Source: Erythrobacter sp. (GTDB taxonomy: Bacteria > Pseudomonadota > Alphaproteobacteria > Sphingomonadales > Sphingomonadaceae). Taken from it: a DNA stretch of 29,531 nt. Within the stretch, counting starts at the first letter, position 1. Each line of letters begins with the position of its first letter. The notes under the pieces were generated by a model that ran no database searches, was not told the origin of the DNA, and was given only the letters and a program-made list of their open reading frames with translations. The DNA is taken from assembly GCA_002695185.1 (NCBI GenBank), contig NZOF01000099.1, forward strand, positions 1 to 29,531, given 5' to 3'. This document shows positions 23,171-29,531 of this stretch, piece after piece. Both the position numbers and the translations under genes were made by a program.

Positions 23171-24001
23171 ATGATATTCAAACGATCCATCCAGCGTTAC
23201 GGGCAGACGCCCGAACCTGAAACCCCCTACCAACGCGCTGGTCAGCTATGGGATGAGCGTATCGGCTCCGCTCGTAGCCAAGCGAAGAACTGGCGGCTTG
23301 TCGCCTTCGGATGCCTTGGACTTACCGGCGTGTTGATCGCGTCGAACGTATGGCAGTCGATGCAAAGCCGCGTCGCGCCCTATGTGGTCGAGGTGGACCG
23401 GCTGGGCGAGGCCCGCAGCGTCGCGCCCGCGATCCAGAACTACCAGCCTACAGACGGCCAGATCGCGTGGCACCTGGGCCGCTTCATCAGCAATGTCCGT
23501 TCGGTTTCGACCGACCCGGTATTGGTCAAGCGCAACTGGCTGGACGCCTACGACTTTGCCACCGACCGGGCGGCAATCTTCTTGAACGAATATGCCCGCA
23601 GCAACGACCCGTTCGCCGGGATCGGCCAGCGCAGCGTATCGGTGCAGGTGACGAGTGTGGTCCGCGCCTCCGACAACAGCTTTCAGGTCAAATGGACCGA
23701 GAGCATTTTCGAGCGCGGCAGTCTTGCCCAAACCGAGCGGTGGACCGCCATGCTGACCGTGATGCTCCGGCCGCCCAAGACGGCCGACGCACTCCGCAAG
23801 AACCCGCTGGGGCTCTACGTCAACGCGATCGATTGGGCGCGCGAACTGGAAGGACAGCCCGCGACATCGGGACAGCAACCGGCGCCGTCACCCGCAACAT
23901 CGCCACCGGAGGCGTCCCCGCAACCGGCCGTTGTCCCCGAACCCGCGCCGACCCCGGCCGCGCCCGCCAACCCCGCCCATGAAGGAGAACCCGGCCAATG
24001 A
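23171..24001 (+). CDS. trbF: TrbF, VirB8-like assembly factor
   Basis: This 276-residue bitopic inner-membrane protein has a cytosolic N-terminus (YQRAGQLWDERIGSA), one membrane helix at about 43-62, and a periplasmic NTF2-like VirB8 domain (about 70-225). That domain has the family features VAPYVVEVDRLGEA and YVNAIDWARELE. The C-terminal 50 residues are Pro/Ala-rich and low in complexity. The AGAAGGAG at 23154-23161 serves the ATG at 23171. It overlaps trbG by ATGA. Confidence 0.95.
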   Translation: MIFKRSIQRYGQTPEPETPYQRAGQLWDERIGSARSQAKNWRLVAFGCLGLTGVLIASNVWQSMQSRVAPYVVEVDRLGEARSVAPAIQNYQPTDGQIAWHLGRFISNVRSVSTDPVLVKRNWLDAYDFATDRAAIFLNEYARSNDPFAGIGQRSVSVQVTSVVRASDNSFQVKWTESIFERGSLAQTERWTAMLTVMLRPPKTADALRKNPLGLYVNAIDWARELEGQPATSGQQPAPSPATSPPEASPQPAVVPEPAPTPAAPANPAHEGEPGQ

Positions 24002-24966
24002 CCCGGACCATCATCCTGTCCGCTTCCGCGCTGGCGCTATCCGCTTGCGCGGGCAAGACCCCGCCGCCCGCCATTGCCTATGATGCCGCCGACTTCCGGC
24101 CCGCCGCGATCGAGGCGGAACCGCCCAGGCCGGTCGAGATCGTGGAACGGCCGGTGCCGCTTCCGCTTCCCGGCCAGCTCCTGCCGCCGCCATCGGTGAA
24201 AGCCGACAATGGCCCGCCAACTTCCCGCGTTGAGGCCGCCAATCGTGCAGCGACCCGCGAGCCGTCCAGCGCGGGCTACCTCAACGCGGTGCAGGTCTAT
24301 CCCTGGACCGATGGGGCGCTCTACCGGCTTTATGCCGCGCCGGAGCGGGTGAGCGACATTGCCTTGCAGCCCGGCGAGAAACTGGTCGCCGTATCGGCCG
24401 GCGACACGGTGCGTTGGGTTATAGGCGACACGACCAGCGGCGCTGGCGATCAAGCCCGCGTGCATATACTGGTCAAGCCGTTCGCGCCCGGACTGGCTAC
24501 GAACATGGTCATCACCACCGACCGGCGCGCATACCATCTGGCGCTGGAAAGCACCGACCGCACGGCGATGGCGGCGATTAGCTGGACCTATCCGCAGGAT
24601 CGGCTTGTGGCCTTGCAGCGGCAGAACCAGCAAGCCGAGCACGCGCGGCCGGTCGCGGAGAGCGTCGCGCTCACCAATCTGCGCTTCCGCTACGAGATCA
24701 CGGGTGACAATCCGCCGTGGCGGCCCGTCCGGGCGTGGGATGACGGCAGCAAGGTCTATATCGAGTTTCCCGCACGGCTCGATCAGGGCGAGGCGCCGCC
24801 GCTGTTCGTCGTTGGCCCGCTGGGCGACAGCCAGCTCGTGAACTACCGCGTCAGCGGCAACCACTATATTGTCGATCGCCTGTTCGCGGCCGCTGAGTTG
24901 CGGCTTGGCGAACAGCCCCAGCAGGTCGTGCGGATTAGCCGGACCGACGGGAGGGCACGGAAATGA
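23998..24966 (+). CDS. trbG: TrbG, VirB9-like outer-membrane channel protein with a lipobox
   Basis: The 322-residue protein has a VirB9/CagX domain: an N-terminal beta domain with YPWTDGALYRLYAAPERVSDIALQPGE near 100-126, and a C-terminal domain with NLRFRYEITGDNPPWRPVRAWDDGSKVYIEFP. The signal peptide ends in LSAC at 14-17, a lipobox, so Cys17 may be lipidated. RP4 places the lipoprotein in a separate gene, trbH, which is missing here. TrbG may therefore carry its own anchor. Confidence 0.94.
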   Translation: MTRTIILSASALALSACAGKTPPPAIAYDAADFRPAAIEAEPPRPVEIVERPVPLPLPGQLLPPPSVKADNGPPTSRVEAANRAATREPSSAGYLNAVQVYPWTDGALYRLYAAPERVSDIALQPGEKLVAVSAGDTVRWVIGDTTSGAGDQARVHILVKPFAPGLATNMVITTDRRAYHLALESTDRTAMAAISWTYPQDRLVALQRQNQQAEHARPVAESVALTNLRFRYEITGDNPPWRPVRAWDDGSKVYIEFPARLDQGEAPPLFVVGPLGDSQLVNYRVSGNHYIVDRLFAAAELRLGEQPQQVVRISRTDGRARK

Positions 24967-26270
24967 CCGAGCCGCCCGTCGATCCCGTTGCGTCGGAACC
25001 GGAGGCGGAAGCCGCACCGACCCCGCCGCCCCGCAAGGCGGCACCTGATAGTCTTGTGCTCCGCGCCGCCCCCCGCCGTGTCGTCCGGTTCAAGCGCGGC
25101 GTCATCATCGGCGGTGCGGCGGCCGGTTCGCTCGCCATCGCCGGCATCGCCTGGATGGCGCTTGGGCCGAAGGCGATTCACATCGTTGCGACCGGCGAGG
25201 ACAAGGCGATCACCGACCGGCACACGCCCGCCGATCAGGTGATGAACCTGCCTGGCAGCTATGGCGAGATGAAACCCGGCACGCCGATCCTGGGACAACC
25301 GCTTCCCGGCGACTTGGGGCGTCCCATCCTTGAACGCCAGCGCCAGCTTGAAGCGGGCGGCGGCGCATTGCCTGATGATCCCGACGCCATGCCACCCGCG
25401 ATGACCCCGGAGGAACAGGCGGCCGAAGCCGAGCGCCAGCGTATCGCCGGGCAGGCCGCGCAGGCGCGCGAGGCGGGTGTCATGGTGCAGTCGTCCGGCC
25501 GTTCCGGCATGGCGTCGATCGCGTCCGCTCTCGGCGACGCGACGTCTCCGAGCGTGGCGACCGGCCCAGCGCCAACGGGCGAAGCCGGACGCCTTCCGCT
25601 GGACCCCGAGCGCGACCAGAACAACCAGCAACGCAAGCTGGATTTCGTGGGGCAACCGGCGACGGGCGGGATATACAACGCCCATACGATCCAGACCCCG
25701 GCATCGCCGCATCAGGTGATGGCAGGCAGCATCATCGCCGCCAGCCTCTTGACCGGGCTTAATTCGGACCTGCCCGGCATGGTCGTCGCGCAGGTTACGG
25801 AACCCGTGTTCGATACGGTGACGGGCCGAACCCTGCTTATTCCGCAAGGCTCCCGCCTGATCGGCAGCTATGACAGCGTAGTTGCCTTCGGGCAGAGCCG
25901 CGCCTTGCTGGTGTGGCAGCGGATCATCCTGCCCGATGGCAGCTCCATCCAGATCGACAATCTGCCTGCCACCGACGCGGCGGGCTACGCCGGACTTGAA
26001 GACCGCGTAAACTTCCACACCTGGCGCCTTCTGAAAGGTGTGGCGCTGTCCACCTTGCTTGGCGTCGGCACCGAGCTTTCCATCGGCGACGACGAGAGCG
26101 ACCTTGTGCGGGCCATCCGCCAGTCAACGCAGCAGTCCGCCAATCAGGCGGGCCAGCAGATCGTTTCCAAGAATCTCAACATCCAGCCCACGATAACCGT
26201 CCGCCCCGGATGGCCGCTCCGCGTGATTGTTCACAAGGATTTGGTCCTTCGCCCTTGGGGTGGACGCTGA
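24963..26270 (+). CDS. trbI: TrbI, VirB10-like channel protein
   Basis: This 435-residue protein spans both membranes. A proline-rich cytosolic N-terminus (1-40) leads to one membrane helix (47-67). A long linker with charged helices follows (about 135-170), then the C-terminal VirB10 beta-barrel domain (about 225-435) with VMAGSIIAASLLTGLNSDLPG, LLIPQGSRLIGSYDS and the final PTITVRPGWPLRVIVHKDL. It is the last gene of the core channel set and overlaps trbG by ATGA. Confidence 0.96.
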   Translation: MTEPPVDPVASEPEAEAAPTPPPRKAAPDSLVLRAAPRRVVRFKRGVIIGGAAAGSLAIAGIAWMALGPKAIHIVATGEDKAITDRHTPADQVMNLPGSYGEMKPGTPILGQPLPGDLGRPILERQRQLEAGGGALPDDPDAMPPAMTPEEQAAEAERQRIAGQAAQAREAGVMVQSSGRSGMASIASALGDATSPSVATGPAPTGEAGRLPLDPERDQNNQQRKLDFVGQPATGGIYNAHTIQTPASPHQVMAGSIIAASLLTGLNSDLPGMVVAQVTEPVFDTVTGRTLLIPQGSRLIGSYDSVVAFGQSRALLVWQRIILPDGSSIQIDNLPATDAAGYAGLEDRVNFHTWRLLKGVALSTLLGVGTELSIGDDESDLVRAIRQSTQQSANQAGQQIVSKNLNIQPTITVRPGWPLRVIVHKDLVLRPWGGR

Positions 26271-26285
26271 CAGGAGAGACGCCCC

Positions 26286-26507
26286 ATGCTGAAACTCGCC
26301 AAGCTCCCTGATCGCACGCCGGTCAAGATTGGCATTACCGTCACGCCCGACCTGGCCCACGCGCTGGCCGACTATGCCGCGCTCTACAACCGGGCCTATG
26401 CCGACAAGGCAGAGGTGGCCGACCTGATACCAGCCATGCTCGAATCCTTCCTCGCCAGCGACCGGGCTTTCGCCAAGGCTCGCAAGGAAGCGGAGGCTGC
26501 GGGATGA
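26286..26507 (+). CDS. DUF2274 domain protein
   Basis: The 73-residue protein matches DUF2274, a small family regularly found just after trbI. It opens KLAKLPDRTPVKIGITVTPDL and then has ALADYAALYNRAYADKAEVADLIPAMLESFLASD. The strand-helix-helix order suggests a ribbon-helix-helix-like DNA-binding fold. AGGAGAGA precedes the ATG. It is probably a regulator of the transfer operon, but this is inferred from position only. Confidence 0.88.
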   Translation: MLKLAKLPDRTPVKIGITVTPDLAHALADYAALYNRAYADKAEVADLIPAMLESFLASDRAFAKARKEAEAAG

Positions 26508-26845
26508 TGCGGCGGCGCGAGATTGGCCGGTTCAAGCGGTCGAAGCAGGGTGGATGGGAAGGCGAAATCACCACGCTTACCATTCAGCGCAAGGTGCGGT
26601 TGGTGCCCAACGACGACCGCGTGAACGACAATGCTCCTGCGTTCCGCGTGATGCTTGGATGGCAGGCGATCGGTGACGCATGGGAAAAGGAATCTCGTAG
26701 CGATCCGCCACGCGACTATCTCCGTGTTCGGATCGATGATCCGTTTTGCCCTTTCAGCGCAGTCCTATTTCCTGACCGCGAAGGGCTGACCGCAAGGTTA
26801 CTGATGAACCGGCCGCCTTCCCCGAAAGGCCAGGGCCTCGAATGA
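26504..26845 (+). CDS. DUF736-like protein
   Basis: The 113-residue protein shows the DUF736 pattern: IGRFKRSKQGGWEGEITTLTIQRKVRLVPND, then FRVMLGWQAIGDAWEKES, YLRVRIDDPFCPF and a final AVLFPDREGLTARLLMNR. It is beta-rich and soluble, and the family is strongly tied to conjugative elements. Function unknown. It overlaps both DUF2274 and the following gene by ATGA. Confidence 0.85.
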   Translation: MMRRREIGRFKRSKQGGWEGEITTLTIQRKVRLVPNDDRVNDNAPAFRVMLGWQAIGDAWEKESRSDPPRDYLRVRIDDPFCPFSAVLFPDREGLTARLLMNRPPSPKGQGLE

Positions 26846-27120
26846 AGAACGACGATCCCGAGAGAGGCGCGATAGTGTGGCCTCGCGAGCGCAAGGTGCG
26901 TCACAGCAGGCGCTTTTCCGATGAACTGGTCGAGAAGGCCCGGAACGTCTTTCAGAAGCGCACGAGCAGAAAGCTCACGAGCGAGGATGCCCGCCAGATA
27001 CTAGAGAATTTGACGGGCTATTTCCGTGTGCTTCACGAATGGGACAGAAAGCAGAGAACGCCAAAGTCTGAGGGTGCCGCTCCCGGAAAGCGCGAGAACA
27101 ACCAAATTGACGAGGATTGA
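26842..27120 (+). CDS. Small hypothetical protein coupled to the trb operon
   Basis: This 92-residue, highly charged protein starts with an ATGA overlap with the DUF736 gene. Residues 22-60 form a helical segment (RRFSDELVEKARNVFQKRTSRKLTSEDARQIL in two helices). It is followed by a basic tail that is probably disordered. Similar small proteins with the SEDARQILENLTGY signature accompany ICE ends, but I know no function. The coding end overlaps the -35 of the antitoxin promoter. Confidence 0.7.
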   Translation: MKNDDPERGAIVWPRERKVRHSRRFSDELVEKARNVFQKRTSRKLTSEDARQILENLTGYFRVLHEWDRKQRTPKSEGAAPGKRENNQIDED

Positions 27121-27140
27121 TGTCAATGATATCATTGTCA
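27107..27140 (+). promoter_or_regulatory. Promoter and palindromic operator of the FitAB-type module
   Basis: TTGACG (27107-27112), 17 bp, then TATCAT (27130-27135) form a good sigma-70-type promoter. The -10 sits inside CAATGATATCATTG (27124-27137), a perfect 14-bp palindrome flanked by near-matching TGT/TCA. This is the expected arrangement for auto-repression by an RHH antitoxin-toxin complex. Confidence 0.75.
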
Positions 27141-27167
27141 TCGCTTTCTCGGTTAAGAGGTTTGGCA

Positions 27168-27407
27168 ATGGCCGGTGCTCTTCAGGTGCGTAATCTTGAC
27201 GACGATCTTATCCAGCGCTTGCGCCGAAGAGCCGCACGGCATGGCCGGTCGGTCGAAGCCGAACACAGAGAGATTCTGCGGCAAGTCCTATCGGCCGAGG
27301 TCGATCCCTCTTTCGAGACACTTGCTGCCGAAATGCGCGCACTGACCGCCAAGCGGCGGCAAACGCCTTCTGAAATCCTGCTGCGCGAGGGGCGGGAAGA
27401 ACGGTGA
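27168..27407 (+). CDS. FitA/VapB-like ribbon-helix-helix antitoxin
   Basis: This 79-residue antitoxin has an RHH fold: ALQVRNLDDDLIQRLRRRAARHG, then RSVEAEHREILRQVL. The C-terminal 35 residues are charged and would wrap the toxin. ATG 27168, with AGAGG about 8 bp before it, is chosen over the in-frame start at 27117, which would read through the operator. The stop overlaps the GTG of the toxin gene. Confidence 0.9.
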   Translation: MAGALQVRNLDDDLIQRLRRRAARHGRSVEAEHREILRQVLSAEVDPSFETLAAEMRALTAKRRQTPSEILLREGREER

Positions 27408-27850
27408 CGCGCTTTGTCATAGACGCCAGCATCGCCGTGAAATGGGTGGTGACGGAGGACGGCACGGATGAGGCCGTATCGCTGTTGTCCGGCCAACGCT
27501 TGTCCGCGCCTGAATTGCTCGTTGCCGAGTGCGCGAACATCCTTTGGAAAAAGGTCCGCCGTTCTGAGCTTTCGGCGGAGGAAGCGATGGTTGCGGTGCG
27601 TATCCTCCAGCGCGCCGACGTGGAACTTCACTCTATGCGCGCCCTCATGGAGCCAGCCACAAAACTGGCCATTGACCTGGACCATCCGGCCTATGATTGT
27701 GTGTATCTCGCGCTAGCAATGAGCCAGGAATGGCAATTCGTGACCGCCGATACGCGGTTTCTCAACAAAGCGCGCCAATCATCGCCCGCCGTGGCGCAAT
27801 GCGTCCTTTCCCTAGAGGAAATGGCAGGCAGCAGCGGAGAGCGGCACTAG
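27404..27850 (+). CDS. VapC/FitB-type PIN-domain toxin
   Basis: This 148-residue PIN ribonuclease has the acidic active-site set in place: Asp7 in FVIDASIAVKW, Glu42 in LLVAECANILW, Asp98 in HPAYDCVYLALA, and Asp116 in VTADTRFL. Such toxins cleave RNA when the labile antitoxin is lost, which stabilises the element. It starts at GTG 27404, a GTGA overlap with the antitoxin gene. The frame is intact. Confidence 0.92.
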   Translation: MTRFVIDASIAVKWVVTEDGTDEAVSLLSGQRLSAPELLVAECANILWKKVRRSELSAEEAMVAVRILQRADVELHSMRALMEPATKLAIDLDHPAYDCVYLALAMSQEWQFVTADTRFLNKARQSSPAVAQCVLSLEEMAGSSGERH

Positions 27851-27872
27851 CCGCCATCAACGGAGTATCGGG

Positions 27873-29525
<1,653 letters not shown>

Positions 29526-29531
29526 CCGGGA

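Overview
The window is GC-rich DNA (AT-richer only in a few intergenic pockets) with ATGA and TGATG gene overlaps, an RP4/Ti-type trb cluster and alphaproteobacterial features, including an exact GTTC-N7-GTTC LexA box. Gene content and style point to a sphingomonad (Sphingobium, Novosphingobium, Sphingomonas or a relative). This placement is inferred from protein style, not from a marker gene. Most of the window is the right-hand part of an integrative and conjugative element (ICE) whose right edge lies at a tRNA-Pro(UGG) gene.

Layout. (1) Bases 1-4602 are a mobile-DNA patchwork. It holds a complete tyrosine recombinase and the broken start of a second one on the minus strand (the arrangement of a recombinase-in-trio element), two conserved hypothetical genes, an IS630-family transposase, and a cluster of TTATGCCG inverted repeats ending in a perfect 20-bp palindrome. 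That palindrome abuts the 3' remnant of an ardC-type antirestriction gene, cut just at its zinc-binding HExxH motif. (2) Bases 4603-9348 hold the ardC remnant, a DUF2958 gene, an orphan ParB-like gene ending in strong hairpins, a small HTH gene, the TraF pilin peptidase, a lytic transglycosylase, and a small ORF of uncertain status. (3) Bases 9345-12068 hold an orphan DNA methyltransferase and the MOBP/DUF3363 relaxase. (4) Bases 12069-14401 are an accessory and regulatory block. It contains a three-gene RelE/HigB-type toxin-antitoxin-like operon, a LexA-boxed small gene whose product ends in a possible beta-clamp-binding motif, another small gene, a 343-bp hairpin-rich stretch with an RP4-like nic candidate, and a gene with a degenerate nucleotidyltransferase-like domain. 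(5) Bases 14546-26270 are traG, a CopG-type gene, and trbB-C-D-E-J-L-F-G-I, nearly all translationally coupled; trbH and trbK are absent. (6) Bases 26286-29525 hold DUF2274 and DUF736 genes, a hypothetical gene, a FitAB/VapBC-type toxin-antitoxin pair with a readable promoter-operator, and a large serine recombinase whose reading frame runs through the tRNA-Pro gene.

How it works together. The serine recombinase is the likely integrase/excisionase at the tRNA-Pro attachment site. The relaxase would nick an oriT, possibly at 13692-13710, and TraG would deliver the DNA to the Trb channel. TraF matures the TrbC pilin, and the transglycosylase opens the wall. Ard-type genes and the orphan methylase would protect the DNA in a new host; two toxin-antitoxin modules and ParB would favour maintenance. 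The most interesting point is the SOS-type promoter at 13071-13103, which would link a tiny putative clamp-binding protein to DNA damage.
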